Source: CAYQMF01 sp964418595
GTDB taxonomy: Bacteria; Planctomycetota; UBA1135; UBA2386
Direction of reading: 5' to 3'
Length of the DNA: 24,702 nucleotides
Assembly: GCA_964418595.1 (NCBI GenBank)
Contig: CAYQMF010000106.1
Location: 1 to 24,702, forward strand
Positions 16,671-22,823 of this stretch are shown piece by piece; positions within the stretch are counted from its first letter, which is position 1, and every line of letters starts with the position of its first letter. The notes below the pieces were generated by a model. The model made no database searches and was not told where the DNA came from. It saw only the letters and a list, made by a program, of their open reading frames with translations. Position numbers and translations under genes: made by a program.

Positions 16671-17465
16671 ATGAATCAGAACGAGCCCGCACGCACGGGG
16701 CGGATGCCCGTGGTCTTCGCGGCGCACGGCGCGCCGATCCTGCTCGACGATGTCGGGTGGATGGCGGAGCTCGCGGGGTGGGCGCGAGCCCTGCCCAAGC
16801 CCAGGGGCATCCTCATGATCTCGGCGCACTGGGAAGCGCGGCCGGCGACGTTGGGCGCGACCCGCACGGTGCCGTTGGTCTACGACTTCGCAGGCTTCCC
16901 GGCGCGGTACTACGCGACCCGCTACCCCGCACCGGGTGCCCCCCAACTGGCAGCGCGCGTCCGCGGGCTGCTGCGGGAGAACGACATCGCCGTCGCCGAC
17001 GACGAGGAGCGCGGGCTCGACCACGGTGCCTACGTGCCGCTCGTGGCGATGTGGCCGGAGGCCGACGTGCCGGTCCTGCAGATCTCGATGCCGGGACTCG
17101 AGCCGCACGCGCTGCTCGCCCTCGGCGCAGCGCTCGCGCCCCTGCGCGACGAGGGGGTGCTGCTCTTCGGCAGCGGGTTCCTGACGCACAACATGAGCTT
17201 CGCGTTCAAGCCCGGCGTGCCAACCTGGGCGCGCGACTTCGACGCGTGGGCGGCCGACGCGCTCGCGCGCCTCGACCTCGATGCCCTCGTGGAGTTCCAG
17301 ACGCGCGCGCCCGCGGCGCGACTGGCCCTGCCGACGTGGGAGCACTACGCACCGTTGCTGGTGGCCGCGGGCGCGGTCGCGGCCGCCGGCGCGCGCACGA
17401 CGTTCCCGATCACAGGTTGGTGGATGGACGGCGCGTTCACCAAGCGGTCCGTGCAGTTCGACTAG
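16671..17465 (+). CDS. LigB-type extradiol dioxygenase (4,5-DOPA dioxygenase/YgiD-like)
   Basis: 264 residues, the usual size of the YgiD/DODA family. Conserved histidine motifs are present: FAAHGAP (His19), SAHWE (His53), GLDHGAYVPL (His118) and LTHNMSF (His173), with the substrate-pocket segment YDFAGFPARYY and the C-terminal EHYAPLLVAAGA. Family members use a bound metal (Zn or Fe) to cleave catechol rings such as DOPA. ATG 16671 fits the family N terminus; a GTG 15 bases upstream is the alternative. The gene stands alone. The 230 bp between it and pilT contains nothing recognisable. Confidence 0.92.
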   Translation: MNQNEPARTGRMPVVFAAHGAPILLDDVGWMAELAGWARALPKPRGILMISAHWEARPATLGATRTVPLVYDFAGFPARYYATRYPAPGAPQLAARVRGLLRENDIAVADDEERGLDHGAYVPLVAMWPEADVPVLQISMPGLEPHALLALGAALAPLRDEGVLLFGSGFLTHNMSFAFKPGVPTWARDFDAWAADALARLDLDALVEFQTRAPAARLALPTWEHYAPLLVAAGAVAAAGARTTFPITGWWMDGAFTKRSVQFD

Positions 17466-17516
17466 CGCCTCGCCGCGCCCGCTCGACAGCCACCACACCT
17501 GTGCGTTCGCGGACTA

Positions 17517-18077
17517 ATGTTCGAGACCCAGCGGCGGCGTTCGTTCCCGCTACCGGACTACGACCTGGCGAAGCCCGGGCACGTGACGGTGAGCGTCGCG
17601 GGTCGGATCCTGGATGAGGGCTACATCCGGCTGCTCATGGAGCGCACCGACCTCGATCTGGGGCTCGTGATGCTGCTCGACCGCGTGCAGAAGGGGCAGC
17701 GGATCGGACGCAGCGAGCATCGGGTGCTCAAGGCCGGCGGGCTCGTCGAGGGGCGCTACCCGAATCTGATCGTCGCGGGCGCGGTGGCGAAGGTGGCCGG
17801 CGAGGCGGGCCGCCACATCCGCGAGCGGGGCTTCGACAAGCGCTACCACCTGGACCTGATCCTGGCGTTGGTGCGGGAACACCAGCCGGTCACGCGTGCG
17901 GACGTCGATCAGGTGCTGGTGTCCAAGCTGCCGGACCGGCTGACCGCCGAGCAGAAGAGTAGGAAGGTGCACAACCTCCTGCAGGAGCTGCGGCGGGCGG
18001 GTCGCATCGAGAATCGCGGGACGCGCGCCCGGCCCGATTGGGTGGCCGTTCCGGGGACGAAGGAGACGCCCCCGTGA
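17517..18077 (+). CDS. C-terminal fragment of a RecG-like/AlbA_2 ATP-binding protein (5'-truncated)
   Basis: This 186-residue frame matches only the last third of the RecG-related proteins that begin with an AlbA_2 (AAA_4) domain. It opens inside the family segment MFETQRRRSFPLPDYDL and continues through LLMERTDLDLGLVMLLDRVQKG, LVEGRYPNLIV, GFDKRYHLDLILALVREH and the winged-helix end LTAEQKSRKVHNLLQELRRAGRI. The roughly 300 residues that should precede it (AlbA_2 and GHKL-like ATPase parts) are absent: upstream lies the stop of the dioxygenase 51 bases away in the same frame, with no ribosome-binding site. Full-length relatives often sit inside type I restriction operons, and the next fragment is from HsdR. 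Probably a deletion remnant; a functional stand-alone winged helix is less likely. Confidence 0.8.
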   Translation: MFETQRRRSFPLPDYDLAKPGHVTVSVAGRILDEGYIRLLMERTDLDLGLVMLLDRVQKGQRIGRSEHRVLKAGGLVEGRYPNLIVAGAVAKVAGEAGRHIRERGFDKRYHLDLILALVREHQPVTRADVDQVLVSKLPDRLTAEQKSRKVHNLLQELRRAGRIENRGTRARPDWVAVPGTKETPP

Positions 18078-18093
18078 TCGAGCCATGATCGCT

Positions 18094-18165
18094 ACCGGAA
18101 TTCCGGTGGCCAAGCAAAGGCCCGGCGACCCGAACCCTTGTGGCCCAAGGGTTTAGGCCTTTGCT
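18094..18165. repeat. Cluster of perfect palindromes at the junction of two gene remnants
   Basis: Three nested or adjacent symmetric elements lie in 72 bp. ACCGGAATTCCGGT (18094-18107) is a perfect 14-bp palindrome. A 10-bp inverted repeat AGCAAAGGCC / GGCCTTTGCT (18113-18122 and 18156-18165) encloses an inner hairpin AACCCTTG-tggcc-CAAGGGTT (18133-18153). The cruciform could be a terminator, a recombination site or a deletion scar. Confidence 0.6.
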
Positions 18166-18458
18166 ACAAACCCGCCGCGTGGGGCAACATCGCGCGGCAG
18201 GACGCCGATCGGATCCGACGCCTGATCTCGGACGACCTGCCGCGGCGCGTCGCCGCGGATCCGGCCTACGACAACGCGCGGCGCAACTCGGATGCGCAGA
18301 ACGCGCGGATCGAACACGACAAGGCGCCGGGGCGCGCCATGGTCGACGTGATGAAGGACGACACCGAGCTGTTCCGGCGGTTCAGCGATGACCCGGACTT
18401 CCGGAGGTGGCTGACGGATGCGATGTTCAGGGCGACCTTCGGGCAGGCGACCCGTTGA
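18138..18458 (+). pseudogene. C-terminal remnant of type I restriction enzyme subunit R (HsdR)
   Basis: Only about the last 95 residues of HsdR are present: DADRIRRLISDDLPRRVAADPAYDNARRNSDAQNARIEHDKA, then DVMKDDTELFRRFSDDPDFRRWLTDAMFRATFG. This is the conserved C-terminal helical region that docks the motor subunit on the modification complex. The nuclease and helicase domains (roughly 900 residues) are missing, and the frame upstream of about 18177 runs into the palindrome cluster without homology or a good start codon (only TTG 18138). A one-residue change, KAPGR for the usual KALQR, also suggests relaxed selection. Not expected to be functional. Confidence 0.85.
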
Positions 18459-18470
18459 CGCGCGGCTGGG

Positions 18471-18902
18471 TCACTTGGTCGTCAGCACCTTCACGTAGCG
18501 ACCACCGGTGTGGTCCCTGGTGACGGTCACATCCAACATGTGGCGCAGGTCCTCGGGGAACATCCGCGACTTGCGCCTCGCCAGTTCGTCGAACTCCCCC
18601 TCGATACCCATCTCGCGGACCTTCGCGCGCAACTCGGCGGTGTCGGCGCCGACTGCCTCGATGGTCGCGATGTTCCAGGCCATCATGGCCAGACGCAGGC
18701 ATTGGAGAAAGTGCTCATCGTCGTCCTCGCAAGCGTCCAGCCACGGTTCGGCGAGTTGAAGCAAGCGCTCGGATGCTCTGGGCGCGTCCCCGTCGATCGC
18801 GGGGTTCTCATCCGGCGTGCCGCCGTGACAGCGCTTGAACTTGCGGCCACTGCCGCAGGGGCACGGGTCGTTGCGACCGACGCGAGGGCGGGGGCGTTGC
18901 AC
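18471..18902 (-). CDS. SEC-C motif protein, function unknown
   Basis: About 143 residues from a GTG at 18902. The SEC-C zinc motif is complete near the N terminus, NDPCPCGSGRKFKRCHG, with ligands in C-x-C-x8-C-H spacing (Cys14, Cys16, Cys25, His26). A helical domain follows (LLQLAEPWLDACEDDDEHFLQCLRLAMMAWNIATIEAVG, then ELRAKVREMGIEGEFDELARRKSRMFPEDLRHML), ending in VTRDHTGGRYVKVLTTK. SEC-C modules occur in SecA and in many small proteins, including ones from mobile and defence loci. A much longer upstream extension of this frame exists but reads through a tRNA fragment and is not credible. No Shine-Dalgarno sequence is clear, so the start is uncertain. Confidence 0.75.
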   Translation of the reverse strand: MQRPRPRVGRNDPCPCGSGRKFKRCHGGTPDENPAIDGDAPRASERLLQLAEPWLDACEDDDEHFLQCLRLAMMAWNIATIEAVGADTAELRAKVREMGIEGEFDELARRKSRMFPEDLRHMLDVTVTRDHTGGRYVKVLTTK

Positions 18903-19337
18903 GGGTCGCGATGCTAGCGAGTGAACCGATGTCTTCTTCCTGGTTGGAGACCGAACGGTGGCTTCGGTCGCGTCGCGGCCCTTGGAGCGAATGGAGCGGG
19001 TGATGGGGATCGAACCGACGACATTCAGCTTGGGAAGGTGGGGCAGGGAGCGCACGTGGGCGCTGCTGTGCGACTCGCCAAGACGTCGAAAGCGACGGTG
19101 ACGCAACGGTTTGTGTGGGTGTCGATCGAGTTCGGTGCATACCTGCTGGAACGCGAAATGCCTGCGATTCCCCGGATGCGAGTTACAACGACAGTCTCGG
19201 CGGGTCCGCGTCGCCAAGCCGGCAACGAGCGGAACGTGACGAAGCAGAGGGTTGGCTTGTGAGGAGCAGGCGTCCGCGGCGGGCTCTGCCAATCTGGTTG
19301 CGTAACCCGACGATGTTCGCTAGCTTTCGCAAGCAGA
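18903..19337. other. 435-bp gap without a supported protein gene
   Basis: Open frames here have no recognisable protein content. The region holds the tRNA-Gly fragment at 18992-19038. Just before abiEi it holds a weak promoter-like pair, TTGCGT at 19298 and TAGCTT at 19321 with 17-base spacing. The short frame ending near 19262 that contains the peptide style of a translated tRNA is an artefact. Confidence 0.6.
18992..19038 (-). pseudogene. 3' fragment of tRNA-Gly(CCC), probable attachment-site copy
   Basis: Read on the minus strand, this 47-nt stretch begins at the anticodon loop (TTCCCAA, anticodon CCC) and continues through the 3' anticodon stem GCTGA, variable loop, T arm (TTCGATC loop) and the acceptor end CACCCGC-T-CCA with encoded CCA. 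The T stem has one C:C mismatch. The 5' half (a GCGGGTG acceptor strand and D arm) is absent, and similarity stops exactly at the anticodon loop. That break point is typical of tRNA-directed integrases, which leave a copy of the tRNA 3' end at the far end of the element. By orientation the element should lie to the right of 19038. Confidence 0.75.
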
Positions 19338-20147
19338 ATGGCTCCTGGCGCCTTGGCCGCGGACGCACCGATCGCTGCATGGGTCGACTCCCTGCAGGCC
19401 GCGGGTCGCTACACGTTCACGCACCGCGACCTAGGGCAGCTCGCTGGCCGCAGTGCGGTTGCCATCGATGCGGCCCTGCGGCGCCTCAAGCAGAAGGGAC
19501 GCGTCCAGGCCCCGCGCCGCGGCTTCTTCGTGATCGTGCCCGTTGAGTACCGGGCAGCTGGATGCCCGCCGGCGACCTGGTTCGTTGCGGACCTCATGCG
19601 GTTCCTCGGCCAGCCCTACTACGTCGGCATCCTGAGCGCCGCGGCGTTGCACGGCGCCGCGCATCAGCAACCGATGGCCTTCCAAGTCGTGACCGACCGG
19701 CCAACGCGGCCGGCGAACGCGGGTCGCGTGCACATCGAGTTCCACATGAGCCGCATTCTGAAGCGGACGCCCGTGGTCGAGATGCCGACCGATACCGGGA
19801 CCATCCGGGTCGCATCCCCTGAAGCGACGGCCTTCGACCTGGTTCGCTATCCGGCCGCGTCCGGCTACTGGAGTAACGTTGCAACGGTGCTCGGCGAACT
19901 GGCGGAACGAATGCAGCCCGAAGCCCTCGACCGCTGCGCCGCGCACCAGGCCACCCCCGATGTGCAGCGACTGGGCTACTTGCTGGATCGCATCGATCGG
20001 CAGGAGCTCGCTGACCGGCTGGCGACCCGACTCGCTGGGCAGCGCGTGCGTCCCGTTCTCCTCGCAAGCAAGCACAAGCCGGGTCGCGCCAAGCCGCATC
20101 CGACCTGGCGGGTGGTGCCAAACGTGAAGGTCGAGGTCGACCAGTGA
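19338..20147 (+). CDS. abiEi: AbiEi-family antitoxin of a type IV toxin-antitoxin system
   Basis: 269 residues. The N-terminal winged helix-turn-helix (about 12-68: TFTHRDLGQLAGRSAVAIDAALRRLKQKGRVQAPRRGFFVIVP) is the AbiEi DNA-binding domain. The central antitoxin domain follows with ATWFVADLMRFLGQPYYVGILSAAALHGAAHQQPMAFQVVTDRP and later TIRVASPEATAFDLVRYP. AbiEi proteins repress their own operon and counteract the AbiEii nucleotidyltransferase without forming a stable complex. The stop overlaps the GTG of abiEii by 4 bp. It is the first of four genes joined by 4-bp overlaps or a 2-bp gap. The base composition of this block looks less GC-rich by eye than the chromosome to the left. Confidence 0.93.
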   Translation: MAPGALAADAPIAAWVDSLQAAGRYTFTHRDLGQLAGRSAVAIDAALRRLKQKGRVQAPRRGFFVIVPVEYRAAGCPPATWFVADLMRFLGQPYYVGILSAAALHGAAHQQPMAFQVVTDRPTRPANAGRVHIEFHMSRILKRTPVVEMPTDTGTIRVASPEATAFDLVRYPAASGYWSNVATVLGELAERMQPEALDRCAAHQATPDVQRLGYLLDRIDRQELADRLATRLAGQRVRPVLLASKHKPGRAKPHPTWRVVPNVKVEVDQ

Positions 20148-20971
20148 TTCCTCGCGCGCATGTCACCGCGTGGCGCGCAAGAGCGCCCTGGCCAGCGGAT
20201 GCGCAGGTCGAGCAAGATCTCGTTCTGTCCCGTGCGTTGGTCGCGCTCTATTCGCTGCCTGAGGTCGCCACCACGTTGGCTTTCCGTGGGGGTACGGCCT
20301 TGCACAAGCTCGTCCTGCCGCGGCCGGGGCGGTACTCCGAGGACATCGATCTCGTCCAGATCGCGCCGGGTCCGATCGGCCCCGTCCTGGATGCGGTTCG
20401 TGAGGCGCTCGATCCATGGCTCGGCGCACCCGGGCGCAAACAGACGGCAGACGGCGCCACGTTGGTCTACCGATTCGAGAGCTCGGGGCTCCCCGTGCAG
20501 CCGATGCGCTTGAAGGTCGAGATCAACACCCGCGAACACGGCAGCCAGGCGCCGATGCGCCGGCAGGACTTCGCCGTCAGCAACCCGTGGTTCGAAGGCG
20601 CTACCGCCGTGATGACCTACGCCGCGGAGGAGCTGCTCGGCACCAAGCTCCGGGCGCTCTACCAACGCAAGAAGGGGCGCGACCTGTTCGACCTCTGGCA
20701 GGCGCTCTCGTTGCTGCGCGTCGATGACGGTGGCGTCGTCGCGATGTTCGGCGAGTATCTGCAGCGCGAAGGGACGCGGATCACGAGGGCGCAGTTCGAG
20801 CGCAACTTGGCCCAGAAGGAGAGCATGCCCGAGTTCCTGGGTGATATCCTGCCGCTGTTGCCATCCGGGTCGGGTTACGACCCGACGGAGGCGCTCAGGT
20901 TGGTTCGTGTTCGGCTGATCGAGAAGCTGGCCGGCAGGGCGTGGCGCGCACCGGACCAGGGGGAGTCGTGA
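20144..20971 (+). CDS. abiEii: AbiEii/AbiGii-family nucleotidyltransferase toxin
   Basis: 275 residues. Motifs of the AbiEii nucleotidyltransferase fold are present: FRGGTALHKL (about 47-56), the acidic pair in RYSEDIDLV (about 63-71), the strand MRLKVEINTRE (third acid), and the helix EELLGTKLRALYQRKKGRDLFDLW. Related toxins transfer nucleotides to tRNA or other targets and block translation, often causing abortive infection. Translation probably couples to abiEi (GTG overlap) and to the next gene, whose start lies at or 2 bp past this stop. Confidence 0.93.
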   Translation: MIPRAHVTAWRARAPWPADAQVEQDLVLSRALVALYSLPEVATTLAFRGGTALHKLVLPRPGRYSEDIDLVQIAPGPIGPVLDAVREALDPWLGAPGRKQTADGATLVYRFESSGLPVQPMRLKVEINTREHGSQAPMRRQDFAVSNPWFEGATAVMTYAAEELLGTKLRALYQRKKGRDLFDLWQALSLLRVDDGGVVAMFGEYLQREGTRITRAQFERNLAQKESMPEFLGDILPLLPSGSGYDPTEALRLVRVRLIEKLAGRAWRAPDQGES

Positions 20972-20973
20972 CA

Positions 20974-21615
20974 ATGGACCTCCCGAAGGTGCGGGCCTAC
21001 CTGCGAAAGATGAGGCACCAGTATATCTTCGCCATGTTGGACGAAGCGGTGGGGCTGTTGCCGAAGGCCAAGCTGGATCTACTCGTGCGACGCTACGTCT
21101 CCCCCGAACACATGCAGAAGTCACTCCCGACGTCGAAGTCCAGGCCGCCCCTTCGCGCCGAGGTCAGCGATTTCGTCGAGCGCAGTCGTCGCGGTGACTA
21201 CTTCGAGTCGTTCAGCGTCAACTCGAAGAACTACACCGAGCAGTCCAACGGCACGACCGCGTGGATCGCGGACTGCAATCGCCTTCTCGACCGGTGTGTC
21301 GCCCGAGCCAAGGTGAAGCGTGGCCGCTCCGAGGCTCTGGAGGCTCTCGAGAGCCTATTCGACATCATCGACGTCGCGGCGTCCTGTGAAACGGACATCG
21401 TGTTCTTCGCGGACGAAGGTGGGCTCTGGTCGTTCGGGATCGACTGGGAGGCCGTCATCGAGGCGTGGGTCACCTGTGCAGCTCACGTGGAGGTCGACGA
21501 CGGCGACATCGAAGCGCGTGCGACGATGGTGCTGACTAGCTTCGGCAAGGCGGGCGCGGGGATCGGCAGGGCGGCTGCCGCACGCAGGACCCGGGCCGCG
21601 GAGAAGAACGCGTGA
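20974..21615 (+). CDS. Unknown protein, third gene of the AbiE operon
   Basis: 213 residues from ATG 20974, which has GGGGGAG 8 bases upstream; a GTG at 20968 overlapping the toxin stop is also possible. No known family is recognised. It is soluble and mostly helical: KVRAYLRKMRHQYIFAMLDEAVGLLPKAKLDLLVRRYV at the N terminus, a centre with FESFSVNSKNYTEQSNGTTAWIADCNRLLDRCV, then EALESLFDIIDVAASCETDIVFFADEGGLWSFGIDW and a basic Ala/Arg tail. No signal peptide or membrane span. The 4-bp GTGA overlap with the following gene argues that the two products act together. Confidence 0.8.
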   Translation: MDLPKVRAYLRKMRHQYIFAMLDEAVGLLPKAKLDLLVRRYVSPEHMQKSLPTSKSRPPLRAEVSDFVERSRRGDYFESFSVNSKNYTEQSNGTTAWIADCNRLLDRCVARAKVKRGRSEALEALESLFDIIDVAASCETDIVFFADEGGLWSFGIDWEAVIEAWVTCAAHVEVDDGDIEARATMVLTSFGKAGAGIGRAAAARRTRAAEKNA

Positions 21616-22451
21616 GCGAGTACCAGTACTACGAGTTCTTGGCCATCGATCGCCCGCTCACCAGGAAGCAGATGGGTGAGCTCCGCGCCTGCTCGACTCG
21701 CGCGCGGATCACGTCAACAGGGTTCGTCAACGAATATCACTGGGGCGACTTCAAGGGGGACGAGAATGCCTGGATGGAGAAGTACTTCGACGCTTTCCTC
21801 TACGTCGCGAACTGGGGGACGAACCTCCTGATGCTTCGGCTTTCTGTTGCAGCGTTGCCCGCAAAGACCGCGAAGGCCTACTGCAGATCCGACGCCGCAT
21901 CGGTGCGCGTCAAGGGCGGCAACACGATCCTGACCCTGTGTTCCAGCGACGAGGACGGGGATAAGGAGATCACCGGTGATGGTCTGCTGGCGACGTTGGT
22001 GCCACTGCGTGCCGACTTGATGAACGGGGACCATCGCGCGCTCTATCTCGTGTGGTTGCTCGGCGTGCAGGACGGGGCCGTCGATGACGACCAATTCGAA
22101 CCGCCGGTCCCCGCGGGCTTGGCCGAGCTCACGGGGCCCTTGGCTGCACTCGTCGGTTTTCTGCGCATCGACGAAAGCCTCGTGGCCGCGGCGGCGCGGC
22201 ATAGTGCTCCGCTCGCCAAGGCGAAGCCCGCCAAGTCGACTGTCGCGAAGTGGGTTCGTGGCTTGCCCGCGAAGGACAAGGATCAGCTGCTGACGCGCAT
22301 CGTCACCGAGGACGCGCAGGCGGTCGCATTCGAGATGCGGCGCGACATGCAGGTTGCCAAGAGCCCCCGGGTGCCAGCGGCAGCCGCCGAGCGGCGGAGT
22401 ATTGGGGCGTTGCTTCGCGCCGCGCGTGCCTTGGGCGGCCGCCTGCCGTGA
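21612..22451 (+). CDS. Conserved unknown protein, fourth gene of the AbiE operon
   Basis: 279 residues from a GTG that overlaps the previous stop. The start SEYQYYEFLAIDRPLTRKQMGELRACSTRARIT, followed by FVNEYHWGDFKGDENAWMEKYFDAFLYVANWGT, is a pattern I recall from widespread uncharacterised proteins of about this length. The middle has ADLMNGDHRALYLVWLLGVQDG and PPVPAGLAELTGPLAALVGFLRID. The C-terminal quarter is basic and helical (KAKPAKSTVAKWVRGLPAKDKDQLLTRIVTED), ending in an Arg/Ala-rich tail. No catalytic motif is evident. It is convergent with the CcbP-like gene (3-base gap), so the operon ends here. Confidence 0.82.
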   Translation: MSEYQYYEFLAIDRPLTRKQMGELRACSTRARITSTGFVNEYHWGDFKGDENAWMEKYFDAFLYVANWGTNLLMLRLSVAALPAKTAKAYCRSDAASVRVKGGNTILTLCSSDEDGDKEITGDGLLATLVPLRADLMNGDHRALYLVWLLGVQDGAVDDDQFEPPVPAGLAELTGPLAALVGFLRIDESLVAAAARHSAPLAKAKPAKSTVAKWVRGLPAKDKDQLLTRIVTEDAQAVAFEMRRDMQVAKSPRVPAAAAERRSIGALLRAARALGGRLP

Positions 22452-22454
22452 ACG

Positions 22455-22814
22455 TCATCCCTGGTGCTTCAGCCAGAAGCGGTAGGCCTCGATCCACTCG
22501 GCTCCGGCGGGTTGTTGCTCAGGTAGGGGAAGATCGGCAAGCGCGACCACCTGCCGGTGGCGGCCACGGGTGCAGACGGCAACGAGAGTGTCGTCTCTGC
22601 GGAGGTCGATCTTCAAGACCGTGATCTTCACGCCAAGCACCGTGGTTGCGAACGGCAACGTCAGGTGTTCGTCGATCTTCGTGAACCAACCGGTCGCCTG
22701 TTCGGAGCTCGTGAAGGCGTCCACGGTTGCCTCCTCGATCATCGCCGCCAACTCCTTGCGTCCGAGCCGACTTCGGTGCGTGGGCGGTGACGTGCGGGCG
22801 CGTCTGGTGGCCAT
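22455..22814 (-). CDS. CcbP-like calcium-binding family protein
   Basis: 119 residues. After a basic leader and the helix RKELAAMIEEATVDAFTSSEQATGWFTKIDEHL, the core LPFATTVLGVKITVLKIDLRRDDTLVAVCTRGRHRQVVALADLPLP, ending AEWIEAYRFWLKHQG, matches the pattern of the small CcbP family (named after a cyanobacterial calcium-binding protein) that also appears in many unrelated bacteria. Calcium binding is assumed from the family name only. Its ATG follows the stop of the helicase gene by 9 bases, with GAGGA between them, so it is co-transcribed with the TOTE-type gene. Confidence 0.7.
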   Translation of the reverse strand: MATRRARTSPPTHRSRLGRKELAAMIEEATVDAFTSSEQATGWFTKIDEHLTLPFATTVLGVKITVLKIDLRRDDTLVAVCTRGRHRQVVALADLPLPEQQPAGAEWIEAYRFWLKHQG

Positions 22815-22823
22815 GCGGTGTCC

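Noticed and set aside
17517..18077. Calling the fragment RecG helicase
   Set aside because: The residues match the AlbA_2/RecG-like regulator family C terminus, not the replication-fork helicase RecG, and helicase motifs are absent.
18992..19038. A complete functional tRNA-Gly gene
   Set aside because: No acceptor 5' strand, D arm or 5' anticodon stem is present upstream, and the T stem has a mismatch.
18903..19292. N-terminal extension of the SEC-C protein to 19292
   Set aside because: It reads through the tRNA-Gly fragment, giving the well-known artefact peptide VGSIPITRS; no family support.
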